NCBI RefSeq assembly: GCF_024713975.1
Contig: NC_091111.1
Span: 15,416,501-15,480,500, forward strand
Source of the DNA: Paralichthys olivaceus
Lineage: Eukaryota; Chordata; Actinopteri; Pleuronectiformes; Paralichthyidae
Direction of reading: 5' to 3'
DNA: 64,000 nt
Every line of letters starts with the position of its first letter. Position 1 is the first letter of the stretch. Below are positions 37,563-49,100 of this stretch, piece after piece. Both the position numbers and the translations under genes were made by a program. A model generated the notes under the pieces. It was not told the origin of the DNA. It made no database searches and saw only the letters and a program-made list of their open reading frames with translations.

Positions 37563-39048
37563 TAAACGTGCAGAGATGTTATGTTGACATGAATGAATCC
37601 AGTGAGAAGCTGCAGGGTTTATACGTCACTTGACCTGAACTTTGTGCAGTGGAGGTTATAAGTTCGTCAGACGGGGCCCCTGGTTTTATATTTAACTCTT
37701 GGAGGTGAGTAAATCTCACACCCCAGTAAGTGACACTCCACAAGCTCTGACACCAAACCCTGGGAAGTTCCAGGCCGGGGTTACAGAGGTTATCAGAGCT
37801 CCATCACATCTCCTGATATCAGACCTCCATGTGGTCATTACATTGTATTGTGATGCTCAGATTGTGATTTTAAGCCACTTTGAAATATCTTCCTCCAGGA
37901 GGCAGCACATCTTTGTGTTTGTCTCTTCACACGTCTGCAGTCTTGATGGAGGCGACATCTACAACCAGCTTTATTCCTCAGTGAAACATAACAAGTGAGT
38001 GCACACGTCAATTCATTAAAACAATCTGAATGAACAGTCTATCCAGTCGAGGTCACCGGTTCAGTGGCAGTGCACGGCGCCCTGCTGCAGCCTGAGGCCG
38101 CCGTGTCTCCCATCACGGAAGGTGTTTAGACTTTGCACCCTGATCAACACCCAGAGGTGATCTCCAGGGTTCCCACAGAAACTCCTCGCAGGGTTTACAC
38201 CAGGGTGAGTTGAAGAGTTCAAGTCAGAAACTCAAGACCCACTGACATTTAAACACTCCAATCTTTTTCTCTGCAGATTCAAAGAATTTATCTCATATGG
38301 TTTTAAATTTGTGCTGCTTAGGCACTGGACTGACGGATGATACACTTGTTAAAGTACTTTACCTCTGTGTTCATTTAAGTTCTACATCACATCATTATAC
38401 TGGAGTACTGCATCAGAGGATCATTACTGTAAGTGCTGCTTCAATAATCAGTGGGAAAATCCAACATGTTCAGTGGCTTCTCATTTTTTCTTTTGGATTT
38501 AAATGGCTGAACATTTTTTATAAACCAAAACAGCTCAGTATCAGCTGATTTGCAGTTCATGTCTTTCTTTTTTGCTTTATCATTTTTTATTTTCACAATC
38601 TACCAAGTACACAGAGATAGTAGTTGCGATTCACTTAATCTCTGGATGTAATATATCGTAATGTTGTGGTGCATTCTTATTTGCAGCACTTAGAAATGGC
38701 GCACAGTACAAAATGCCTGTACAGGGGGGAGAGCGGGTTATTAGAGGCCCTCAAGCTTATTTGTGCCTCAGGATGTCATGATGGTTGAATTCAGCTCCGA
38801 TGATCACATGATGAATTGTTCTGTCAGAGTTTAGACTGAATTTGTCGACAATCTGAAAGTGACAAAAATCTGAAATGTAATTTATTGTGGATTCAGTCGA
38901 TCGTTCATGTGGTTCACTCATCCATTCATTCATGATCTACTGAGAGGAGGAGAGAACACACGGAGCCTTTTGATGACAAATTAATTCTGTGTAAAGCTTC
39001 ACAATCACAATTACACAAAATATTGATTTTACCAAACTATTATTAGTC

Positions 39049-39422
39049 TTAAAGGTTCAGTGTGTAGAAGTTTGTGATATCTAGTGTTGAAGTTGCATGT
39101 TGCAGCTGAACACCCCTCACCTCACCCTCTCCCTCCAAACATGAGAGAGAACCTGTGGCAGCTTCAGTCGTCATAAAAACTCAAAAGGTGTCTAGTTTGT
39201 CCAGTCTGGACTAATGTGAAAAACATGGCTGCCTCCGTAGAGAGGGTCCCCTCGATGTAAATATAAAGTATTTGAATATAAAATGTCTTTTCTGGGATAA
39301 AGGAAACTACAGTTCATACAATTTAGATGAAACAAACTAGTGAAATCATCATGAGGATTATTTTACATTCAATTTCTGCCAATTGTTCCCTTTCACCTAC
39401 ATCTTACACACTGGACCTTTAA
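39049..39422 (+). mobile_element. Full-length nonautonomous DNA transposon (MITE) with terminal inverted repeats
   Basis: About 374 bp. The left end reads TTAAAGGTTCAGTGTGTAGA. The complement of the right end reads TTAAAGGTCCAGTGTGTAAGA, so there is a roughly 20-bp inverted repeat with few mismatches. No coding capacity. The ends start with TTAA, which could be part of the inverted repeat or a TTAA-type target site; this cannot be settled from one copy. A partial relative lies inverted at 33540-33736. Confidence 0.85.
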
Positions 39423-39795
39423 AGATGATTTGACTGGAGGTCCACACGCAGACAGAACGTTCACCTCTGCCTCTGTCTTCGTCCAGATCTCTGCTGTTAT
39501 TGGCACCTTCCACATGTCAAACAGTTTCCACACTTCAGGCGACACTGGGCAGGAAGTGACGGCTTTACCACTTTGCACTTATCCATGGGAACAGAGCTGT
39601 TCAGCCCTTAAACAGGCGGATGTGTTGAGCAGAGTTTAGAAACTCTTTAATGAATAATCCAAACCCAGGAAACTCAACAGAATAACACCTCAATATATCT
39701 GTTTTCAATTCAGTTGATAATATGATTCCAAGTTTCCCTAAAGTCTGACATGATACAAAAATAGATCCCAGACATCAACATAATTTCTTATGCAT

Positions 39796-39801
39796 TTTAT
39801 T
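39796..39801 (-). terminator. Poly(A) signal of ripply
   Basis: An AATAAA on the minus strand (read as TTTATT on the plus strand), 195 nt past the ripply stop codon. This gives a short 3' UTR ending at about 39780. Confidence 0.6.
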
Positions 39802-39995
39802 GCAAAGCTCAACAAAATACAAATGAGGTAGAAAATGAATAATTTAAAGCGTCATGCTTAGTATCAAAACGAGGATGTATTTACATATATGTACATGAAT
39901 AAATTAAGAGAAATAGAATAATAATAATAAAATTAACAATAATAAAATAAATTGTCACATTAGGGAACAGTTCAGAGAGTCTTTGCAGGAGACAG

Positions 39996-40558
39996 TTAGT
40001 TCAGCTCCTTGTCCATCTCCTCCTCTTCATCGTCGCTGTCTTCATCGCTGCTGGAGTCCTCGTAGACGCAGATGGTCGCTTGGACCGGATAGTTGCGCAG
40101 GAGCATTTCTGCGTCCTGGAACAGGTAATCGAAGCATCTCGACTTTGGCCAATACAACCTATAACAAGAGGAAACAATAATCAATACACGATGCATACAG
40201 GGGGATGCAGCACATTAGAAATAATGGTAATGTGGGGGGGGGGGGTAATGAAGAGAACTTACTTGACTGGGTGCACGAATTGAGGAGGTTTTGAGGACTT
40301 TGGATCAGAGAGGTCTCCATGTATGGAATTCATCTGAAAGTTAAAAATTTTTTATCTTGTTAGACTTTTTATCCATTAAAATTGAAAATGCATGTTTGAA
40401 TTTAAAGACTTTAAGAGTTAAAAGGGAACTAAACCCACCTTGTGTGCGTCAGGTTTGTCTTCTCCAGTCCACGGTCTCCACATGTCGGACTGCTGGGTGC
40501 TGACATTGTCTCCGTTAAAAGCAGAAGGTAATCCACCGTTAGTTGGGAAGGTCTCCAT
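39996..40558 (-). CDS. ripply2: Ripply-family transcriptional co-repressor adapter, probably ripply2, complete
   Basis: Ripply proteins bind T-box factors and recruit Groucho/TLE co-repressors, and set somite boundaries. Coding exons on the minus strand: 40558-40439, 40333-40263, 40158-39996, joined at GT-AG sites with matching phases; 354 nt, 117 aa. Residues 27-30 are WRPW, the Groucho-binding tetrapeptide. Residues about 60-96 form the Ripply homology domain (FVHPVKLYWPKS ... AEMLLRNYPVQATICVYEDSSSDE). The tail is acidic (DEDSDDEEEEMDKELN). I chose the ATG at 40558 because it gives the usual short N-terminus. The frame stays open 231 nt further upstream, to an ATG at 40789 next to a TATA-like box. 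WRPW and the homology domain make the family certain. The ripply2 assignment rests on nearness to mrap2, as in human RIPPLY2-CYB5R4-MRAP2; ripply1 or ripply3 is less likely. Confidence 0.9.
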
Positions 40559-41110
40559 GGTTTCCTTGTGGTTGTCTGTCCTGCGTAAAGTCCTGAGAGG
40601 ATGTGAGGCTGCAGTGCCAGGAAACCTCCTATTTATCAGAGCCCTCGCGCAGCCGGTGCCAAATTGCGCTTTGACGCGTCCCCAAGTGTTTCCATGCGCC
40701 ACGATGGTGAGGTGCGAAATCACACTTTGGCAAACTCCGAGCATTTGGCCACTTTCTGCCTCAGTCCTGAGTGTAGGATTTAAACTCATACGATTATATT
40801 CTCCTTATAGATTGAGACTGTTTTCTAACGATGAGCTCTGTTTTTACTTGTGTTAGTTTTCAAAGGCCTTTACGCACTCGCTCACTGTGTCCACTGTGCT
40901 GCTGTTAAGGCTTTGAGCGCACGCTGGTTTGATTATAGTCTGTACCAGGGAGGTTTTAATTAACTGAGGTCTAATGAATTGAGTGATGGTTCAGTTTGGT
41001 TTATTAAATTAAAACGTTAATTAAAAACCTAATTGAACTCTTCAACCTCTTCACCTCTCGGTATCTGTGTGCGCAGCCATTTGGGCTGAGAGGTGTGAAG
41101 AAACACGTGC
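40559..41110 (-). promoter_or_regulatory. ripply promoter region with TATA-like box, T-box half-site and E-box
   Basis: On the minus strand a CTATAAGG lies at 40810-40803, which would place transcription start near 40775 and a leader of about 220 nt. Further upstream are a perfect AGGTGTGA T-box half-site (41091-41098, plus strand) and a CACGTG E-box (41104-41109); a weaker TCACAC lies at 40720-40725. In mouse, Ripply2 is a known Tbx6/Mesp2 target, so these sites make sense, but binding is inferred. Confidence 0.5.
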
Positions 41111-41435
41111 CCGACTGTCGCCGCCCGCTGAGAGGCTGATGGAAGAAGGCTCGTGCGCTGTGAGGGGGGGTTGACACGCGCCAGCCCTCCATTCATACAC
41201 TAGCAGGGGGATGGGGTATGTGTGTGTGGGGCGTGGGGTGCATTATGGGAATTCTACGTGTTGAAAGACATCATCGTTTAATTCATTAATTCATTTATTG
41301 AAAGGAGTGATGCTTTCTTCCAGTGCACCAGTAGGGGGCAGCGTGAGGCCACATGCAGGGATATGTGCAAACATGTGATGCAACTTTTATGTGTATGTGT
41401 TAGAGAGCAGATTCTCCTGCTGTCATTCAAAACTA

Positions 41436-41436
<1 letters not shown>

Positions 41437-41473
<37 letters not shown>
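41437..41473. repeat. (GT)n microsatellite
   Basis: A GT run of about 37 bp. Confidence 0.95.
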
Positions 41474-41474
<1 letters not shown>

Positions 41475-41518
41475 CTCTAGAGAACAGTCAGAGCTTGACA
41501 CTGATAAGGTCCACAGAC

Positions 41519-41690
41519 TTTTCTTTCTTTTCTTCTTCCTTCCTTATTTCCTTCCTTCCCTCCCTCTGTCCTTCCCTCAACCATCTCTCCATCCATCCGT
41601 CCTTCAGTCCTTGTTTCCTTCCATCCATCCATCTGTCTTTTCTTCTCTCTGACCTTCCTTCCTTCCTTGCTAACTGGACTCACCATGCAC
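41519..41690. repeat. Imperfect pyrimidine tetranucleotide repeat (TTCC/CCAT)
   Basis: Strand-asymmetric TTCC, CCTC and CCATC units over about 170 bp. The minus strand is purine-rich and gives a false Lys/Glu open frame. Confidence 0.85.
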
Positions 41691-43848
41691 TGCTGTGAGC
41701 TTCATTTGCAAACATATACAGACTCATCACATGCTCTTGCTATTCAAACACATTAACAATAGACCTTTTTATACAGTGTTGTACCATTATGATTTTAAAT
41801 CACAGAACAGTTTCATGTTATTTTATCACTTTTATGTTAAGCGAGAAAAAAGCAAAGTAGGTCAAAAAGAGTGAATGAAAAGTAAACAGAAAGCAGGGTC
41901 AGTGTTTGGGATGTGTCTGTCACTTCTGGATGAAGACAAATTGAAATTCTCTGCAAGGTCCAGAGACGAACGTGTCCCACATCATCGACCACACACAGAA
42001 TATTAAGGTCACTCATCAAAGAGGCGATCCAGGAGAGAGCCATTATCCCTTGTTGGTTTATTCATCATGAACAGGTAAAGAAAGGAGGAGACGGAGATAA
42101 AGGGACACAGATGAGCTGCTGATGTGTTTTTGAGACAAGGAAATATTTAAAAAATGATACGACACAATCTGTTTTTTTTGTCCTTCTGCAGATTAAACAA
42201 AAGACTGAACTGAATTGACAACAGGTCTTATCCCCTCCTTTGTGTTCATTTACACTTCTTCTCTTACACAGACTGTTACACTCAAATGTCCCCTCTCCAT
42301 GGCAACAGGCGACCCCAAATAACATAATTTTCTAATAATGGGCTCAGTAAAACCTTGTCCTTTTATTTTTGCTTATTAAGCCACCACAGTGATTTTATTA
42401 TGCTCCTGGATGAATGCATGTGGAAGCTGCAGCCCTTCATGACGTCGCCTCCCATGTGTGTTAGCACTCTATCTTTTTAGCTGGACTCGTGCATTGAACC
42501 AGTTTTGACATTTTAATCGAGAAGCTGCAGTGTACAGATTCATTTGAAGGACTCAGATCGCTGCTGCACATTGTGACACGGAGCGGAAAACATGCTCTGC
42601 TCCAGTGCTAGCAGTATTTTTAGGATTTGCTCATGTTCCTGGCACATGCTGGGTGTCTTATCCGCAAGACAAACATAACAGAAAACCTTCATTTATCTAA
42701 TTAATGTCGCACCTGAGTGATAATGTTGCTAAACCTTCTGTATATTGTGACTATTACCAGGGAATGTCAGTCAAGAGATTGAGTAAACAAGAGAACTTGA
42801 GCTGTTTGTGCTCATTTACGATCTCCTCCCCGTTTTCACACCCTGACAGCTTTCCCCAAACACACAGCAGTTGGGCATCACACATGTCGCCCAGCATCTT
42901 CCAAATGGAGAACTCCTCTGTTTTAATGAGATCTTAATCTGTCTTCATTTGGCAGAGGCCTGGAGGATTAACTCAGAGAACAGAGACAACAAGAAAACAA
43001 GATATTCTGTTTCTTACAAACTTTTAAATCCAGACCGCCTTTTGAAAACTGACACCTCTCTCCTTCAAGTTTGGCCAAAATCAGTCACTTACTTGTTTTT
43101 GTAATCATGCTCACAAATAAAAAAGCAACAGATAAGCACAAGACAGCAGCTGATGACATAACGTCCTTGGCAGAAATGATGAAGAAAATAAATGAATTTA
43201 CCGAGGGGCCTGTGGGCCACACCGAGGGTAGTTATCATGATAATAGTCTTTGCATTCTGGTCATGCAAGACCGTTGATTAAATGTAATCCAGGGCACAGT
43301 GGCATTGACCTTTGCCCTCCTTAAAGATGTGAGTAATGTCTCAGATTCAAAGAGACGCATGTACAAATAAGAAGAATGGTCCTCAGTGCAACCACAGGAG
43401 GAAGAAGAGAGTTCACTCATCCCACCTTCTTGCCTCCAGCTTAAATGCATTTATTAATTTATTGGTTTTTGAGAAGAAAAAGATTTGAAGGTGTAAACAG
43501 TAATTCTTTTTAGTCTGTGCATCACCGACTAATCGATAAAAGGTGTTTGTGTTCGAATTGAGGACGACCTGCTTCTCGTCTCTAAACCCTGAAGAAAACA
43601 TAATGTCCTCGGTGGATATAATGACAAAACATACATAATACAGATTGTGAATACTTGCATTTCGAAGAGGAAATGTTTATTTGCTTGCTCATTGTGGGAG
43701 CTGTTGGGTTTCTCTATAATTTCCAGGGTTATAGGGTCTTGGCCTTCAATGTAGAGTGCCTTGAGATATTGTATATTATGATTTGTTGCTGTAAAAATAA
43801 AACTGAGTGGAATTTTGACCTAGAATGACTCACAGTAAAGTGTGTACG

Positions 43849-44200
43849 TCCACCGAGCCCAACAGCTTCCTCGTGTTTAATCAAGCTGCACCAAACTGCA
43901 CACACTCAAATATCAGTCCACTAAACCTGATTGTTGTCATAAAGATCCACAAACTATTCTCTGACAAATTAAGGAAAATTTTTAAAAATGCCTTATCTCA
44001 CAATATCAAAGAAAGTAAAGACAATTTTCTTGGATCCGTTCTCTGATGCGGATCCACACCGAAGTTTAACATTTTCTTTACCTGATCCATATCACAGCCT
44101 TCCAACAATTACTGTCTTAATCCCTCCAGTTGTTTTTCTGCAATCGTGCCAACTAACAGACAAACACACTGAGACAAAACATAACCCTCTTGGTGGAGCG
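43849..44200 (+). repeat. Dispersed repeat copy C
   Basis: Same family as 24812-25075. It shows 'gtccaccgagcccaacag', 'gcaccaaactgcacacactc', 'gatgcggatccacaccgaag' and the terminal 'cctcttggtggagcg'. Confidence 0.65.
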
Positions 44201-45117
44201 TGTTCATGCATTCAGGTGAGTTGAGGACGTTTCATCAAACCCTATTTATTATTCAAATCCTGAACAGCCGGTCGCGGAAATTCAATAAGCTCATGGTACA
44301 AAATCATTCAAAATGTGCCTCAAATACAAAATGTTGCAGTTAATTCAATGTGATGCTCTGATGAAGTCATGCGTGACCACGGCAGTGCCTGTTCATGTGG
44401 TTTTCCTCTGAACTTTGAGTTATGTACTGAGAAATAGATGTGCAGGGGGTCAGACTGAACCAGATGCCACTTCAACTGAAATCCAGAGTGTTCCCTTGGA
44501 AACCATCCGCTGAAGAAACAAATTAAATAATGCACTGTAAATATGAGAGGAAATACTCGTGCCTTATTAGTTCATATACACTTCTCTCAACAACCAGCTT
44601 TATTTCAGTCCCAGACCTTCCAACACTCACAGCAGAGACTTTAATCCCAAAGCAAAAAGGTCAAGATGACAGTGCCCTGTCTTCTCCTGACTGACTTTCA
44701 TGATTGCTCAATATCACGCAGACAGATTTTTGGGTTCACGATGACATAAAACTGAGCTGGAAGACTCCTCCAGCACTGATCCACTTACAAACACCTCCTG
44801 GTGGGAGTCAATTTAGATAACTGAGGCGAGAGAGAGGATCTCCGAGGGTTTGCAGCTTGAAAGAAATTGAACTGTGTGAGAAGTGGGAGAGATTTTAAAA
44901 AATCTCCTTCAACTGAAAATGAGCACAGACCAAGGAACAAATGGGAAATATGATGGAACTACAATGGCACTCGTTTTATGTTAGCTAAGTTATTAAAAAT
45001 AATAATATATAAATACAGTATATACTATGTTTTTAGAGGTCATTGCAAATGATATATCAGCCAGCAGCATGTCTTTTAACCTGAACACGTAACATTAAGT
45101 AGACTCGGTGCATCGCG

Positions 45118-45466
45118 CCCTCCAACAGTCAACTTATGAAATGTACATTTTTATTTGGATCTACACTCATAAATGTCAGTGCCCTAAACAGGCCATGTTT
45201 TTTTAATCAAGATCCATGAAGTTCCTCCCTCACCACAACTGTATCCTTCCACCACATTTCATGTTAATCCATCCAGAAGTTTTTACTCACTCCTGCGAAT
45301 TAAAAGATGGATCTGAACCCAAATTGTATGGATCCTTCCCTGACCCATACCGCACCCTTCCACCAAGTTTCATGTTCATTCCTCTCACAATTTTTGCATA
45401 ATCCTGCTCAAAGTACAAACAGACAAAAAAGCGCCCATGAAAATACAACCTCCTTAGTGGAGACAG
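45118..45466 (+). repeat. Dispersed repeat copy D
   Basis: Same family. It has 'atcaagatccatgaagttcc', two 'ccaccacattt/ccaccaagtttcatgtt' blocks, 'tttttgcataatcctgctc' and the terminal 'ctccttagtggag'. The doubled middle block may be an internal duplication. Confidence 0.65.
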
Positions 45467-45913
45467 TCAGTAAATATGAGAAAGAGAAAATAAGTATAAT
45501 TATAAATGTAAGGTCAAGTCACAAAGACTCAAGGATAATACATTCTTTCTGTTGAATAACTCCTTTCATGTTGCAACAATGCAGAGCCCATGAACCCTCT
45601 ATTTTCATTTCACAAGAGCAAAGACAGAGCCACGTGAAAGAGTGTGAAGCCAAAGACACATATTCTACTCTTAAGAGTCTTTTTTGTGTCTGTGTTTTTT
45701 TTTCTGGGGTAACTGTCAGACGTACTGTAATGTGTTACCGCACTGAATCTCAATCACTACCAGCCTCATCTGAGTGCACAGCCCCTGCAGTGGTGAGTCA
45801 GATATTGATGCTATTGTTGCCCCACTGCTGCTGATTATGTCGAAAAAAAACAAGTTCACCTGTTCAACTGAAAGAGTTCACAATCCATCCAGCTAGTGGC
45901 CAGTAATAACTAC

Positions 45914-46105
45914 ACCTCCTTATGAAACCACATCTGCTACATTTCTTTTTCCATCAAGTTCCATTTATTATTCCCCTGAGAAATCTCTCAAATATCTTTG
46001 TCCGGATCTGTACCAAACTTTAATGGGTTCTTTTTTGGCCCATGTTCCATCCCTCCACCAAGTTTAATGGAATTAGTTTTTGATAAACAAATGGACCAGG
46101 GTGAA
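45914..46105 (+). repeat. Dispersed repeat copy E, truncated
   Basis: A shorter member of the same family with 'cacctccttatgaaacc', 'tccggatctgtaccaaac' and 'ccaccaagtttaatgg'. The usual end phrase is missing. Confidence 0.55.
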
Positions 46106-49100
46106 GCGTAGGTTAAAATCAGTTTAAATAAAATGTTTTCATCCTGAGACCAACGCTAATACACTAATGCTAAGCAGCTAAGACGTGTTGATGACTTTTC
46201 AAACATGCAATGGACATAAAACTGGAAGAATTCAATACCTCAGTATGAAAGAAAAGAGCTGGACGCAGACAAAAATGTCGACTTGGAGAGAGAACAAGTT
46301 TCGAGAGCGTTTGCTGAAAAGGGCAGAGGCAAAACATGTTCCTTCTGCTGCAAAAGTTATAAGTTAGAGAGTTTCCTGTTGTTGGAAACGCCTCAGACCT
46401 GGACAAGCTCCTGCTGTGTTGTTCATGTGTGAAAAGCCAGAAAATGTCGGGACCTAATTGTCCCAACATTTTCAGTTTGAAACGGCACATCTATGTTCCT
46501 GGCACATATCAGTCATACTGGTGATACAAGGAGTTTTTAATCCTCACTGACAAGAACTTTGACAGTTTAGCTGCCAGCGACCACCACGCACATTCCTTTT
46601 GATCAAAGCTCTCGCAATATTCACTGTGACTCCAGCGCAGCATAATATCTCACCACGACACTGCAGTTAGAGAAGAACAAAGCTGTGGCCCAAAGCAGAA
46701 CCGACAGAAGGGAAATGAATTCTGCAGCGTCGGCCTGCAAATGAACGACAGAAAACAGAGATGAGAGCAAGCTCAAGGTCGTCTTTACATGAGTTGATAT
46801 CTGTGATCGAGTGATTATCTTTCAGCCTTTTTTCTACTGCGCGATGTGACACAGTATCAGATGACATTTTTCTATTTTTGTTTTGAAAAATCACATGATT
46901 ATACATGGCATCCAGACACACATGCTTTTGCTGTTTATGCTTTTTAGAGCAAATTATTCACAAACTGTAAACAACAAACGCTATCAGCCACTAGATTATT
47001 TGCCAGATGCTAGAAGCAATCCTGATGCATCACTGAGCATCAAAATAAGAACACAAACGCACTCACAAACACACCCACTGCTGCCCCCAAAAACCTCCCA
47101 GGAGCAGGGGCTGATCCAGGGGCCATTGGCCTTAGCTGAAATCTGATCGGCCCCTCAAGTGCCCGTGCTCTCTCTGGAGTATTTTTAGTAGCTTATTATA
47201 CGAACAATAAATATGACGATTTTTCATTGAAGTACACAAAGACAAAGACTTAAAAGTGCATCTGAATCAGGAATTGTGCATGGACATATAACATATAACT
47301 GGCCCCTCAGTCTAAATTGTGGCCCCTGATTTAGAAAAATCCTGCCTTCAGGGGAGGTTGTTTCAAAGATACAAACTGTGTGAGAATCATTAAAAATATG
47401 TAAACAATTTAAGCCTCGCTGTTCTTCTCTGAACTGCGATTTTTCAGTGTAACTTTAATAGAAAAAAAAAATCATATTCACCAGAAAATGCTTGATGCTT
47501 CAAATTAGATGTTTTTCCAAAACCCAAGAGAAAAGGAGACAAACCGAGAACAGATGCTTCGTGCACTCAGAGAAGCAACGAGTGAGCGGAAGCTGGAGCA
47601 ATGGAAATCTGTTCCAGCAACAAAATATCTGAGTGCAAGCATACGTGTTTGAACAAATCTAAGCGCAAGCAGGGGCTATTTGAGTACACACACAGGGTGA
47701 AAACATTAGAAAACCTGAACATGAAATGAATAATAGGGGATTTAATTGCTGCTTATCTTGATGAATTCCCTGAGTCAACTGAGTTAAACATGATTTAGAA
47801 CTGGGCACCTCTGTCTTCTTCTGGAATAAAAGCTCTCCGCAGTAAGAAGTCCTTGAGATAACAGGCGCTGCGGAGCTGTGTGCAGCCTCCTGACTCAGTC
47901 CCTGACACTGCGAGGATGAGAAACACTGGGTCAGGAGGAAATAAATCTTTATCTGACATTTTGTAAAGGTATCTGCTGGAGAGTGGAATCCATGTTTATA
48001 ACCTGTGTTTTTGTCTGAAGCACTGAAGCAGCAGAGAAACAAGAGGGAGGTGTTGATGTCAGCTGGTGGCAGAGAAGTAGGTTCCTCGTGGTGGTTTAAA
48101 TGTAGCATCGGCACGCTGCCAGATTCAGACTTGTAATTTATTTATACGCTTGGATGTGTTAATGCTACAAGAAGTATTTTCACACAGAGCTAGTTTCTCA
48201 TTCAGCACAAACAGACAGATCATCTTTAATTCACGGTTGGATTTCTCATATATATAACACTGCTCTATGCCCTGCTCCTTTCAGACTAAAGAAGTGTGTA
48301 TTTCCAAAATCCTAAACCGAGTTTTTAGTTACCTTAAAGCTCGGGTTGGTAACTAAGGCTGCTTGTTGCAACAGTTTTTTGCTAATCTTAGCTTACTGTA
48401 GTTGCCATGAGCAGATATCATAGAAATCACTGTGAAACTGTTGGGAAGAGACATTAAAAAGCATCCAAACACCGTCCTGGGTTTTCCACTGTGGCATCAG
48501 ACTGACAGTCTAATATTTGGAAGTAAGACGCTGAATATTAAAATCCCTCAGTTGGTTTAATTTATAGTCTGATCACAGGGTTGTGATTAAAACACCTTGA
48601 AGCTGCAGCGACAGGACATATGACAGATTTTGGCCTGAGATACTGAGAAAAAAAAGTGTTTTCATTCAGGGAAAAATACTTTTAGCTGGAGGCCCAGTGA
48701 ATGAATGGATGCCTGCAAAGAGTAAAGTAATGAATGACTTCTGATAAAGGCTGTCGCTCATGTGAAGATTTACAATGGCATGAAAATGGCTCATTTAGTG
48801 ATGTGGTGCTTGAATTTTAATAAGCATTTCCTGCCTCTAGCTGACACATTTTCAAACTCTGCTCAGTTGAATCCACTTTGTTTGAAGCCTCGCAGGAACC
48901 TCTTGCTTGACCACAGCAGATGGTGGCTCCATTCATGTGTGCACCTGGTGGGTGGCAGGTTATGAAAATGTGCATGGTGGGGTTTCACCAAACGTGTCAC
49001 GACAAAACTTAGGTGATGCCGGCGAACGCTCAAAATATATTTGGGTTTTCCCTCAGCAGCAGGTCGGTAACGTGCAATATAAACACTTTGTGAAATACAC

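Larger units (their letters stand above)
34736..39048. other. Gene desert, ripply-proximal part
   Basis: No supported gene. It contains AT-rich DNA at 35050-35640, a degenerate A-rich minisatellite at 37136-37400, a long CA repeat at 37476-37560 and short GC-rich stretches (36470-36610, 38060-38120). The open frames at 36237-36668 and 37699-37998 have no recognisable product. Confidence 0.5.
41200..43840. other. Intergenic DNA between ripply and mrap2, first part
   Basis: No supported gene. Contains a GT microsatellite at 41437-41473 and a TTCC/CCAT-type pyrimidine repeat at 41519-41690. Unique stretches at about 42400-42660 and 43150-43270 may be regulatory, but evidence is weak. Confidence 0.5.

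Noticed and set aside
37699-37998. 99-codon open frame
   Set aside because: No recognisable domain. The downstream GT could be a donor, but no matching acceptor exon was found.
47105-47328. Possible hAT-type MITE with CAGGGGC termini
   Set aside because: Only about 8 bp of inverted termini and no matching 8-bp target-site duplication beside them; not enough to call.
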